DNA of 64,000 nt from Actinomadura litoris (lineage in GTDB: Bacteria > Actinomycetota > Actinomycetes > Streptosporangiales > Streptosporangiaceae), in assembly GCF_009733595.1 (NCBI RefSeq), contig NZ_WOFH01000001.1, positions 851,242-915,241 on the forward strand, in the 5' to 3' direction. Made by a program: the position numbers and the translations under genes. The notes under the pieces are model-generated. The model saw only the letters and a program-made list of their open reading frames with translations. It was not told the DNA's origin and searched no databases. Positions 8,465 to 15,762 of this stretch are shown piece after piece; position 1 is the first letter of the stretch; every line of letters begins with the position of its first letter.

Positions 8465-9264
8465 GGTGACACGGGACGCCGGCTCCCCCGCGCCGGGTCG
8501 GTCCAGATCTCGGCCAGTGCCCCGGTCTCCAGCCGCCGCTCGGCCCGGCCGTGCTCGCCGGGGTCGAACGCCGCGGCCCCCGGTTCGGCCAGCAGGGCGA
8601 ACGCCGCGGCCGGGGCGCCTTCCGCCGCCAGCCCGTCCGAGCCGATGATCAGCAGCTCCCCCACGACGGCCAGGTCCGACGCGATCGGCGACGGGTGCCG
8701 CGTGCGCGCCTCCGCCGGAGTCCCGAGCATCGCCTCGTAGAGCGCGACGGACCGCTCGAACGCGGCGCTCGGCGTGACCAGCCGCGCCATCAGCCGCACG
8801 CCGGTCGGGCGCGGTGCGGGCCCGCCGGGCGGCCGGGGGCGCTCCCCCGGCCTCGGCCGGTGCTCGACCAGCTCCGCGATCGCCCCGTCGGCGAACCGGA
8901 CGCGCGCCCGCGCCCCGGGAACGATCGCCTCCCGCGGTTCCAGGACGATCCCGCCGTTCGCCCGGACGAGCCGGAGCGCGCCCGCGAGCGAGGGCACGAT
9001 CAGCGAGTACGCCGTCCGCCGCTGCATCGGGGTGAACGGCCGCTCGCTGGCGATGAGCAGGAGGCCGCCCACCGCCGCGAGCTCCAGCCCGCCGAAGTCG
9101 GGGATGGGCATGCGCAGGTCGGCCCGCGCGCCGAGAAGGCGCTCGTAGCGGCCGATCCGGTCGTCGAGCGCGGCCGCGTCGATCAGCGATCGGGCGAGCA
9201 GCCTGGGCCTGTCCAGGACGGAGGAGTCGGGGCGGGTGCGGAACCAGCGTTCGGGGAGCGTCAT
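8440..9264 (-). CDS. Two-domain VOC (glyoxalase/bleomycin-resistance) protein
   Basis: The 274-residue protein contains two similar halves (about 20-135 and 155-265). Each has a segment of the type YERLLGARADLR or YEAMLGTPAEAR followed by LAAVGGLLLIASE or LAVVGELLIIGSD, the tandem repeat of the vicinal-oxygen-chelate fold. Members may be dioxygenases, glyoxalases or drug-sequestering resistance proteins, and the metal ligands cannot be assigned with confidence. It is the last gene of the minus-strand biosynthetic run; its ATG overlaps the acyltransferase stop by 4 bp (ATGA). Position at the end of a cluster suits self-protection against, or late modification of, a reactive N-N product, but this is inference. 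Confidence 0.7.
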   Translation of the reverse strand: MTLPERWFRTRPDSSVLDRPRLLARSLIDAAALDDRIGRYERLLGARADLRMPIPDFGGLELAAVGGLLLIASERPFTPMQRRTAYSLIVPSLAGALRLVRANGGIVLEPREAIVPGARARVRFADGAIAELVEHRPRPGERPRPPGGPAPRPTGVRLMARLVTPSAAFERSVALYEAMLGTPAEARTRHPSPIASDLAVVGELLIIGSDGLAAEGAPAAAFALLAEPGAAAFDPGEHGRAERRLETGALAEIWTDPARGSRRPVSPHPNLRAT

Positions 9265-10637
9265 CTCCGGTCCTCCTTCTCGCGGGGCGCCCGGCCGCCG
9301 GTCGGCACGCCGCCGAGCCATGGCTCCGCCCGCAGCCCCCACCTCGCGCACTCGTCCGTGACGAGGCGGTGCAGGGACGCGGCGTCGCCGAACCGGTCGG
9401 GCATCCCGGTCGCGGTCATGATCATCTGCCCGCCCGTGTCGAGCAGGCACAGCGAGGCGCGCAGCCTGGCCTTCCCGGGGACGATCCCCGGGACGTTCAC
9501 GGTGCGCAGCGCGACGCCGTCCGCCCGCTGCCCCGCGAAGCGCGCGACGCCCTCGGGCGCGCGGCCGAAGTTGGAGGCGACCGCGTCGGTCTGCTGCGCG
9601 CCCGGGGCCTTGAGCCGGTCGGCGTACCGGCCGGGCAGCAGGTGCCACAGCGGTTCGGGGACGAGGGTCGCGCTGCGCTCCCCCGAGCCCTGGAGCAGGG
9701 TCCTGGTGTCGCGCCGCGTCCGCGTCAGGTCCCCGTGCCCCGGCTCACCGGCCGGGACGCTCAGCGGGACCACGACCAGGGCGTTCGCGCGGCCGTCGCC
9801 GTCCGGGCCGCGCAGGCTCATCGGGATCCCGATGTCGATGGACGAGCGGCCCCGGAGCGGGACCCGGGCGCGGACGAGGTTGGCGGCGATCTCCACGAAC
9901 AGGCTGTTCACCGTGCCGCCGTGGGCGTGGGCGCGTTCCTGCCACTCCCCCGCGTCCATCGCGAGGATCGTGGTCGCGAAGTAGCGCGGCTCCGCGCCGC
10001 CGGCGGGGCACGGCGGCGCCGGGGAGCCGCCGCGCAGAGCGCTCATCACGCGGGCGCGCGCGGAACCGTCCGCCAGCAACCCGGCGCTCCATCGCGTGGA
10101 CTCCACCGCTGCCCGGACCGCCAGCCCCAGCACGTCGCCGACGTCGCCGCCGCCGAGGCGCGCCGCCGGCGAACTCCGAGGAGCCGGGCCCGGGGGCGGG
10201 GCGGCCAGCGCGTTGAAGATGCCCAGCCCGTCCGAACGGAAATGCGGCACGGTCAGCGACACCAGGCCGCCGCCGCGGTACGGCGCCGCGGCGAGCCGCC
10301 ACAGCGCGTCGGAGCCGGCGGGCAACGGCACCCGGGCCTGGGCGTCGATCCAGTCCATGACGTCGGCGTCCGCCAGCGGTCGCGGATGCGTCACCGGCTC
10401 CTCGGCGTTGTGCGCGTGCACCCACCTGCGGCGCGCCCCGGGGACGCGGGCCGGAACCGCCTTCCGGCTCAGCAGGCCCAGGTCGAGGCGGTCCCATTCG
10501 GCGCGCAGCGCGGAGCCGCTCACCTCGGCGGGGAACCTCCAGAGCACCTGGACGATCCTGGACGAGCCCAGCCTCTCGCCCGCCTGGAACAGCATCTCGT
10601 CGGTCGGGTTCAGCCGGTAGGTCGGGGCGCCGGGCAT
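9261..10637 (-). CDS. Condensation-domain / WS-DGAT-like acyltransferase
   Basis: This 458-residue stand-alone protein has the general features of the CoA-dependent acyltransferase/NRPS condensation superfamily. The segment LTVPHFRSDGLG (about residue 130) reads as the HHxxxDG motif with the first His replaced by Pro but the catalytic second His and the Asp kept, and a later SIDIGIPMSLRG segment resembles the DFGWG-side strand region. No carrier protein or adenylation domain is present nearby. It could join an acyl or aminoacyl group to the hydrazine or amine made by the upstream enzymes. The start ATG shares one base with the stop of the FAD oxidase (TGATG) and its stop overlaps the VOC gene by 4 bp. 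Superfamily likely; donor and acceptor unknown. Confidence 0.65.
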   Translation of the reverse strand: MPGAPTYRLNPTDEMLFQAGERLGSSRIVQVLWRFPAEVSGSALRAEWDRLDLGLLSRKAVPARVPGARRRWVHAHNAEEPVTHPRPLADADVMDWIDAQARVPLPAGSDALWRLAAAPYRGGGLVSLTVPHFRSDGLGIFNALAAPPPGPAPRSSPAARLGGGDVGDVLGLAVRAAVESTRWSAGLLADGSARARVMSALRGGSPAPPCPAGGAEPRYFATTILAMDAGEWQERAHAHGGTVNSLFVEIAANLVRARVPLRGRSSIDIGIPMSLRGPDGDGRANALVVVPLSVPAGEPGHGDLTRTRRDTRTLLQGSGERSATLVPEPLWHLLPGRYADRLKAPGAQQTDAVASNFGRAPEGVARFAGQRADGVALRTVNVPGIVPGKARLRASLCLLDTGGQMIMTATGMPDRFGDAASLHRLVTDECARWGLRAEPWLGGVPTGGRAPREKEDRR

Positions 10638-11758
10638 CAGGCGATCACCTCCCGGATCCGGGCCGCCGCGCGTTCCCCGATCACCGGGGCCGTCTTGAAG
10701 GCCCCGCCGTTCCATCCGGTGGCGGTGACCAGGCCCGCGGGCTCCGGCCAGGCGGTCACGGCCCCCTCGCCGCCGGGCGCGAGCGCGTCGTGGGCCATGA
10801 CCCCGCCGCAGACCCCGGCGTCCGCGAGCGCCGGGCACCGCCGCGCGACGACCGCCCGGACGCGCTCCTGCTCGGCGGGCGGCGTTCCCCGCGTCACGGT
10901 CACCGGCACCCCGGTCACATGCGAGACCACGCCCGCGAGCACGCCGCCCCGGCCGGTTGCCTCATCGCTCCACCGACGCAGCCACGCGCCGGTGGTGGTG
11001 TCCACGACGGCGGGCAGGTCGCCGGGGGCCTCGCGCGGTTCGAAGACGCAGTAGCCGATCGAGCGGCTGCGCAGCGGCAGCCGCACCCCGGCCGTCAGCG
11101 CCAGGTCCGCGCTCGCGACCCCGGCGGCGATCAGCACGGCCGGGGCCGCCACCGGGCCCGCCGTCGTCCGGACGCCGCGGACGCGGGATCCGCGGATGTC
11201 CACCTCCGTCGCCCGCACCCGCTCCAGGACGGTCAGGCCGTCCGCCGCGTCGCGGAGCATCGCGCGTGCGACGGCCCGCGCCGGCAGCCAGCCCGCGCTC
11301 GGCTCGTAGACCCCGGCGAGGTCCGGCGACACCGACAGGCTCGGGAACCGCTCGCGGATCTCCGCCGCGTCGTGGACCCACGCGCTGTGCCCGGCGTCGC
11401 GGGCGGCCTCCACCCCGGCCAGCACCCCGGCCCGCACCCCGGCGAGCGCGCCGCCCGCGCCCGCCGGGACCAGCGTCAGCCCGCCGTGCCGCCGGACGGC
11501 CGGCCAGCGGCCGTGCCGCCCGCGCCGCAGGTAGGCGGCCAGGCCCTGGGCGGCGGCCCGCGCCCGGTCGCCGCCGCCCGGGTCGAAGGCCCGGACGAGC
11601 CCGCCCGAGACCCCGCTCGGGCCGTCCGCGATCCCGGCGGCGTCGATCAGGACGACCGACAGGCCCGCCGCGACGAGGCGCTCGGCGGCGGCGAGGCCGA
11701 TGATCCCGCCGCCGACGACCGCGACGTCCGCCGAGGCGGCGGCGCCGGGGCCGCTCAT
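10637..11758 (-). CDS. DAO-type FAD-dependent oxidase
   Basis: A 373-residue flavoprotein of the D-amino-acid oxidase/glycine oxidase fold. The dinucleotide-binding motif VAVVGGGIIGLAAAERL lies at about 12-28; a GWLPARAVARAML segment and the C-terminal VTATGWNGGAFKTAPVIG (the second FAD contact) are typical. In the s56-p1 pathway a homologue of this fold (Spb39) cleaves the hydrazine-linked amino-acid pair made by the cupin/MetRS enzyme, releasing a hydrazino acid, and the same role is inferred here. The ATG overlaps the N-hydroxylase stop by 4 bp and the stop overlaps the acyltransferase start by 1 bp, so the three are translationally coupled. Confidence 0.85.
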   Translation of the reverse strand: MSGPGAAASADVAVVGGGIIGLAAAERLVAAGLSVVLIDAAGIADGPSGVSGGLVRAFDPGGGDRARAAAQGLAAYLRRGRHGRWPAVRRHGGLTLVPAGAGGALAGVRAGVLAGVEAARDAGHSAWVHDAAEIRERFPSLSVSPDLAGVYEPSAGWLPARAVARAMLRDAADGLTVLERVRATEVDIRGSRVRGVRTTAGPVAAPAVLIAAGVASADLALTAGVRLPLRSRSIGYCVFEPREAPGDLPAVVDTTTGAWLRRWSDEATGRGGVLAGVVSHVTGVPVTVTRGTPPAEQERVRAVVARRCPALADAGVCGGVMAHDALAPGGEGAVTAWPEPAGLVTATGWNGGAFKTAPVIGERAAARIREVIA

Positions 11759-13143
11759 CGGAAGACCTCGGCGACCATGTGCTCGGGTATACGGGCGTCG
11801 CGCACCGAACGCCGGCCGCCCGCACCGGCGCTCATGCCCGAGGGGTACCGCATGAGCGACCCGGCGATGTCGGCCGCCCGTGCCGACAGCACGGCCAGCG
11901 CCCCCGCGTCGCCCATGCCGTGGCTCGCCTCGCACAGCCCGTTGAGGAAGAGGCGGAGCGGGCGGCGGCCGCGGCCCCGCCCGGCGAGCTCGACCGAGTA
12001 GTCGCGCGCGACGACCGGGACGCCCTGGTCGTCCAGCGGCAGGCGGTCCGCCACCCCTTCCAGGAGCGGGTGGTAGCGCTCGTCGCCGGGCCCGGCCCCG
12101 AAGTCGCGGAACCCCGTCGCCAGGATGACGGCGTCGGCGTCGCACGTGCTCTCGGTCCGGTGGTTGACGTCCCGCACGAGGAGCCGGTGGCCGCCGCGCA
12201 GCCGCGGGCGGACCCGCGCGACCTCCGAGAACGGCATCAGCCGGAGCCGGTCGGCCCCGGTCAGCTCGTTCTCGTACTGGGCGGCGGCGAGCCGGTCGAT
12301 CACGTCCTGGTCGCAGGCCGCGTAGTTGACCGTCCGCAGCTCGGCCCGGATCCGCCGCTTGGTCTCGGCGGGGAGCGGATGAAAGTAGTCGACGAACTCC
12401 GGAAGGAAGACGCGCCTGCTGTAGGGGCTGGTGTCCTTCAACCGGAACCCGATGCCCCGGTGGATGGAGGTGACCTGCGCGACGTCGGGACGGCCCAGCA
12501 GGTCGAGCACGATCTCGATCGCGCTCTGGCTGGCCCCGACCACGACGACGCGCAGCCCGCCCGTCCCGCGCGCCCGCGCCGCCAGGCCCTTCACGGACGT
12601 GAGGTAGCGGGTGGAGTGGAAGACCGTCGGCCCCAGGGCGTCCTGGAACTCGGCGGGGACGCGCGGGGACCGGCCGGTGCCGAGGACGAAGGTCTCGCCC
12701 AGCAGGCACCGGCCGCTCCCCGTCTCCACGCGGAACACCTCGCCGTCGCCCGACCGGGCGAGCGACAGCCGCACCGCGGGCTCCCCGTAGTCGACCGACC
12801 CGCGGAACGACTCGGCGACCCACGCCAGGTAGCCCGCGTACTCCCGCCGCAGCGGGAACTTGAGGTTGAGGTGCAGGTAGTCGGTCAGCTTCCCGCGGCA
12901 CGCCAGATAGTTGACGAACGAGTGGCGGCTGTCGGGCCGGCGCGGCATGGCGAGGTCCCGGAACGGGTTGTTCTGGATGTCGGTTCCGGAGAGGAGCTGC
13001 TCGTCCTGCCACTGGAACCCGCGGGCCCGCTCCACGAAGCGGACCGTCCCCGGGTATCCGAACTCCTCCAGCGCCACCGCGAGCGACAGGTTCGCCGGCC
13101 CGAAGCCGGCGCCCACCGCCGAGTGGACGTGGTCATCCGTCAT
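11755..13143 (-). CDS. L-lysine/L-ornithine N-hydroxylase family monooxygenase
   Basis: A 462-residue class B flavin monooxygenase of the SidA/IucD/PvdA family, which N-hydroxylates the side-chain amine of lysine or ornithine using FAD, NADPH and O2. The FAD motif GAGFGPANLSLA (11-22), the family sequence FQWQDEQLLSGTDIQNNP (about 43-60), the NADPH-binding VVGASQSA (201-208) and the distal ILATGF motif are visible. No siderophore synthetase, transporter or ferric reductase gene is nearby, while the cupin, MetRS-like and FAD-oxidase genes are, so N6-hydroxylysine as substrate for N-N bond formation is the favoured role. Lysine rather than ornithine is inferred from that context, not from residues. 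Confidence 0.88.
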   Translation of the reverse strand: MTDDHVHSAVGAGFGPANLSLAVALEEFGYPGTVRFVERARGFQWQDEQLLSGTDIQNNPFRDLAMPRRPDSRHSFVNYLACRGKLTDYLHLNLKFPLRREYAGYLAWVAESFRGSVDYGEPAVRLSLARSGDGEVFRVETGSGRCLLGETFVLGTGRSPRVPAEFQDALGPTVFHSTRYLTSVKGLAARARGTGGLRVVVVGASQSAIEIVLDLLGRPDVAQVTSIHRGIGFRLKDTSPYSRRVFLPEFVDYFHPLPAETKRRIRAELRTVNYAACDQDVIDRLAAAQYENELTGADRLRLMPFSEVARVRPRLRGGHRLLVRDVNHRTESTCDADAVILATGFRDFGAGPGDERYHPLLEGVADRLPLDDQGVPVVARDYSVELAGRGRGRRPLRLFLNGLCEASHGMGDAGALAVLSARAADIAGSLMRYPSGMSAGAGGRRSVRDARIPEHMVAEVFR

Positions 13144-13169
13144 CGTTCACACACCTTCGGCTCGTCGTG

Positions 13170-13186
13170 CCCGCCGCGGCGGCGGG
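13170..13186 (-). promoter_or_regulatory. Hairpin in the panD / N-hydroxylase gap
   Basis: CCCGCCG (13170-13176), loop cgg, CGGCGGG (13180-13186) lies within the 88-bp gap between panD and the N-hydroxylase gene, the largest gap inside the biosynthetic run. It could attenuate or stabilise the message; no promoter is obvious. Confidence 0.3.
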
Positions 13187-13231
13187 ACGGGCGGTTCGGG
13201 GACGGCTCGGCCCGCGGGTCGGCCCCGCGGA

Positions 13232-13660
13232 TCAGTCCCACAGCGCCTTCGGGGGCCGCGCGCTCGCGCCGGCCGCCACCGGCTCGGCCGGGGCGGTGCC
13301 CGCGCCGACCGTCTCGACCACCCGGTTCTCGTCGTCGACGAGGACGACCCTCGGCTGGTGCTCCTCGACCTCGGCCTCGTCGTACTGGGCGTAGCTGATG
13401 ATGATGACCTTGTCGCCGCGCTGGACGAGGCGCGCGGCGGCGCCGTTCACCACGACCTCGTTGGCGCCGGGCTCGCCCAGGATCGTGTAGGTCTCGAACC
13501 GGGCGCCGTTGTTGATGTTCACCACGTGGACCAGCTCGTGCACGCCGATGTCGGCGATCTCCAGCAGTTCCGGGGAGACCGTGAGGGAGCCGACGTAGTT
13601 CAGGTCGCTGTCGGTCACGGTCGCACGGTGGATCTTCGAGTGCATGAAGTTGCGCAGCAT
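13232..13660 (-). CDS. panD: Aspartate 1-decarboxylase (pyruvoyl enzyme)
   Basis: It decarboxylates L-aspartate to beta-alanine after self-cleavage generates a pyruvoyl group. The 142-residue proenzyme begins MLRNFMHSKIHRATVT and has the cleavage site Gly24-Ser25 in YVGSLTV, plus the conserved VVNINNGARFETY segment. The ATG at 13660 follows GAGGAGAG. panD normally sits with panB/panC or alone in pantothenate synthesis; here it lies inside a run of N-hydroxylase, MetRS-like and cupin genes. The simplest reading is a dedicated supply of beta-alanine as amine partner for N-N bond formation or as another building block. The C-terminal tail of about 25 residues (AGTAPAEPVAAG) is longer and lower in complexity than the core. 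Confidence 0.93.
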   Translation of the reverse strand: MLRNFMHSKIHRATVTDSDLNYVGSLTVSPELLEIADIGVHELVHVVNINNGARFETYTILGEPGANEVVVNGAAARLVQRGDKVIIISYAQYDEAEVEEHQPRVVLVDDENRVVETVGAGTAPAEPVAAGASARPPKALWD

Positions 13661-13704
13661 GTTCTCTCCTCGGATCGGTTTCTTCGTGCGGATGGGCGGT
13701 GTGG

Positions 13705-15357
13705 TCAGCGGCGGGCGAGGGAGATGCCCCGGAAGCGTCCGGAGGGGGGCTCGGCGACGTCCTCCAGCAGCGGGGGCGGCTCCGGCGGCGGCGCCCCGGC
13801 GAGCGGGTCGCCGGGCGAATCGGCGGTGCTGGTCTCGAAGGCGGTCGCGACCCCGGCGGCCAGGTCAGGCGTCACCGGCCAGGCGAGCACGCGGAGCGCC
13901 CAGAGGAACATCAGCGCGCCGGACACCTCGCTCGGGTCGTCGGTCCGCAGCCGCGCGCCGCGCAGCGCCAGCACCTCCAGGTGCAGCGCGAGCGCCTCGG
14001 CGGCGCGGCGGATGCTGAACGTGTCGAGCGCGTAGGCGCTCTCGAACCGCCGGACGGACGCCTCCAGCGCGCTGCGCCACCAGGGCGAGGGCGGCGCGTC
14101 GATCCTGCGCCCGGCCAGCCGCTCGTTCAGCGCGGCGTCGATCACGGCGAGCGGCTCGTCGAAGCGGGTCTTGAGCGTCGCGGCCGCCACCTGCTCGGTG
14201 AACTCCGACTGCTGGAGCTCCGGGCTGGTCAGCGCCAGGACGAAGCGGGCGCGGTCGCGCCCGGCGCCCGCCAGGTAGTCGCCCGCCCAGACGACGTCGC
14301 CTTTGCTGGTCGAGAACTTCCGGCCTTCGAGCAGGAAGTACTGATTGGTGATCGTGCGGGTCGCGGGCCGCTCGACCGGCAGGCCGTGCTCGACGGCGAG
14401 CAGCGACAGCGCGAGGTAGACGAACGCGTTGTAGAAGCCGTTGTCGATCCCGATGAACTGGACCAGTTCGTCGCAGGCGCCCGCGCGGGACTCCCGTCCG
14501 GCGATCGCGTCCCGGGTCTCGCGGGCCCGCCGGAGCCAGTAGAGGTGGCCGACGTAGATCTCGGGCCAGGCGTTCACGGTCTGCGGGGGCGCGTCCGGGC
14601 CGTCCCAGTCGACGGAGATCCCCCAGTCGCCCGGATAGGTGACCGGGATGGCGGGGAGCCGTCCGGCGAGGGTCTCGGCCACCACGCCCCGCAGGTCGGG
14701 GCGCTGGGCGGCGCCCTCCGGCGACGCGTAGAAGCCGGTGATCATCGAGCGGTACCGCTCCAGGTCGAGCACCCAGATCGGCACCCGCTCGCGTGGCGGG
14801 GCCGGGCCGCCGTCCTCCACCGGCAGCAGCGCGCCGGGAAGGTTGTAGAGCCCGCACGCCTCGCAGACGCCCGCCCTGGCGTGGGCCAGGCAGGAGGGGC
14901 ACCGGCCGGTGACGAACGCCTCGGCCCGGTACTCGCCGCTCTCCGCGTCGTAGGGCAGTTCGACCTCGCGCCGGTCGAACGCGCCCGCCTCCCAGAGCGT
15001 CGTGAAGAAGGTGCGGACGAAGGTCTCGTACCGTTCGTCCGGCCGCTCGAAGAGGTCCACGTCGACGGCGGCGGCGCCGAGCGTCCCGCGCACGCCGGCG
15101 AGCGCCTGCCGGATGAGCGCCTCGGGGGTCGTCCCGAGCCGCCGCGCCGTCGTGACCACGTAGGTCTGGTTGTCGTCCGTGCTGGACGCGAAGGCCACGT
15201 CGTTCCCGAGGATCTTCTGGGACCGGGCGCAGACGTCGCTCGCCAGGACCGGCCCGGACAGGTGCCCGAGATGCAGGTCCCCGTTCGGGGTCGGCGGGGA
15301 GAACGTGACGTCGACCCGGCGCGGCCCGCCGTCGGAGGCGCCCCTCGGCTCAGCCAT
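13705..15357 (-). CDS. Methionyl-tRNA-synthetase-like N-N bond-forming enzyme
   Basis: The 550-residue product is a class I aminoacyl-tRNA synthetase of the MetRS type: HIGH-equivalent HLGH (29-32), zinc-knuckle cysteines 153/156/165/168, and KMSKS-equivalent KFSTSKG (347-353), followed by a helical region. It is unlikely to be the cell's translational MetRS: it is embedded between cupin and panD in a run with a lysine-type N-hydroxylase and a DAO-type oxidase, and ends in an acidic Pro-rich tail. MetRS-like domains with a cupin partner (Spb40, Tri28, PyrN-type) activate an amino acid as the adenylate, ester-link it to N6-hydroxylysine and rearrange it to a hydrazine. Its start lies inside the cupin gene's last codons (8-bp overlap). 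Specificity is not readable. Confidence 0.8.
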   Translation of the reverse strand: MAEPRGASDGGPRRVDVTFSPPTPNGDLHLGHLSGPVLASDVCARSQKILGNDVAFASSTDDNQTYVVTTARRLGTTPEALIRQALAGVRGTLGAAAVDVDLFERPDERYETFVRTFFTTLWEAGAFDRREVELPYDAESGEYRAEAFVTGRCPSCLAHARAGVCEACGLYNLPGALLPVEDGGPAPPRERVPIWVLDLERYRSMITGFYASPEGAAQRPDLRGVVAETLAGRLPAIPVTYPGDWGISVDWDGPDAPPQTVNAWPEIYVGHLYWLRRARETRDAIAGRESRAGACDELVQFIGIDNGFYNAFVYLALSLLAVEHGLPVERPATRTITNQYFLLEGRKFSTSKGDVVWAGDYLAGAGRDRARFVLALTSPELQQSEFTEQVAAATLKTRFDEPLAVIDAALNERLAGRRIDAPPSPWWRSALEASVRRFESAYALDTFSIRRAAEALALHLEVLALRGARLRTDDPSEVSGALMFLWALRVLAWPVTPDLAAGVATAFETSTADSPGDPLAGAPPPEPPPLLEDVAEPPSGRFRGISLARR

Positions 15358-15712
15358 GGTCCGCGCCCTCCGAGCCGGGCTCCGGCTGGAGCCAGTAGAT
15401 GCTGACGAACGTCAGCGCCTCGGTGTCGCTCCCGTTGGTGACGACGTGGTCGTTGCCGTTCGGGACGTAGATGACGTCGCCCGGCTCGACCGGACGGCTC
15501 TCCGCGCCGATCCGCACCGTGCCCGACCCGCTCGTGAAGATGAACGTCTCGTCGGTGGCGTGCCGGTGCTCGGTGCTGGACTCCAGCGGCCGGATCGAGC
15601 ACAGCGTGCTGTTCCACGGCGGGACGACCACCCCCTCCCACGGATACAGCTGGCGGATGTCGCAGCCGTTCTTGCGGATCTGCCGATCCCCGGTCTCGGT
15701 GCGCACGTACAT
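15350..15712 (-). CDS. Small cupin, partner of the MetRS-like enzyme
   Basis: A single-domain cupin of 120 residues. Motif 1 gives His49, His51 and Glu55 (EHRHATDETFIF) and motif 2 gives His89 (PNGNDHVVTNG), a complete 3-His-1-Glu metal site. In Spb40/Tri28-type enzymes a cupin domain is fused to the MetRS-like domain and catalyses the rearrangement that makes the N-N bond. Here the gene stops eight bases into the MetRS-like gene (ATGGCTGA carries both the start and the stop), so the two parts should be made in equal amounts and probably form a complex. Fifty bp separate it from the upstream monooxygenase gene. Confidence 0.85.
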   Translation of the reverse strand: MYVRTETGDRQIRKNGCDIRQLYPWEGVVVPPWNSTLCSIRPLESSTEHRHATDETFIFTSGSGTVRIGAESRPVEPGDVIYVPNGNDHVVTNGSDTEALTFVSIYWLQPEPGSEGADHG

Positions 15713-15762
15713 GCGGGTTCTCCTTCTGGTCGCGGTCGGACGCCGCTCGGAGGCGGGCGGTA

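Noticed and set aside
11755..13143. Hydroxamate siderophore cluster
   Set aside because: The N-hydroxylase fits, but no acyl-CoA transferase of the siderophore type, NIS synthetase, NRPS, siderophore transporter or reductase is present.
13705..15357. Reading the MetRS-like gene as the housekeeping metG
   Set aside because: The neighbours (cupin by 8-bp overlap, panD, N-hydroxylase, FAD oxidase) fit the N-N machinery much better; still listed as a refutation test since the rest of the genome is not visible.
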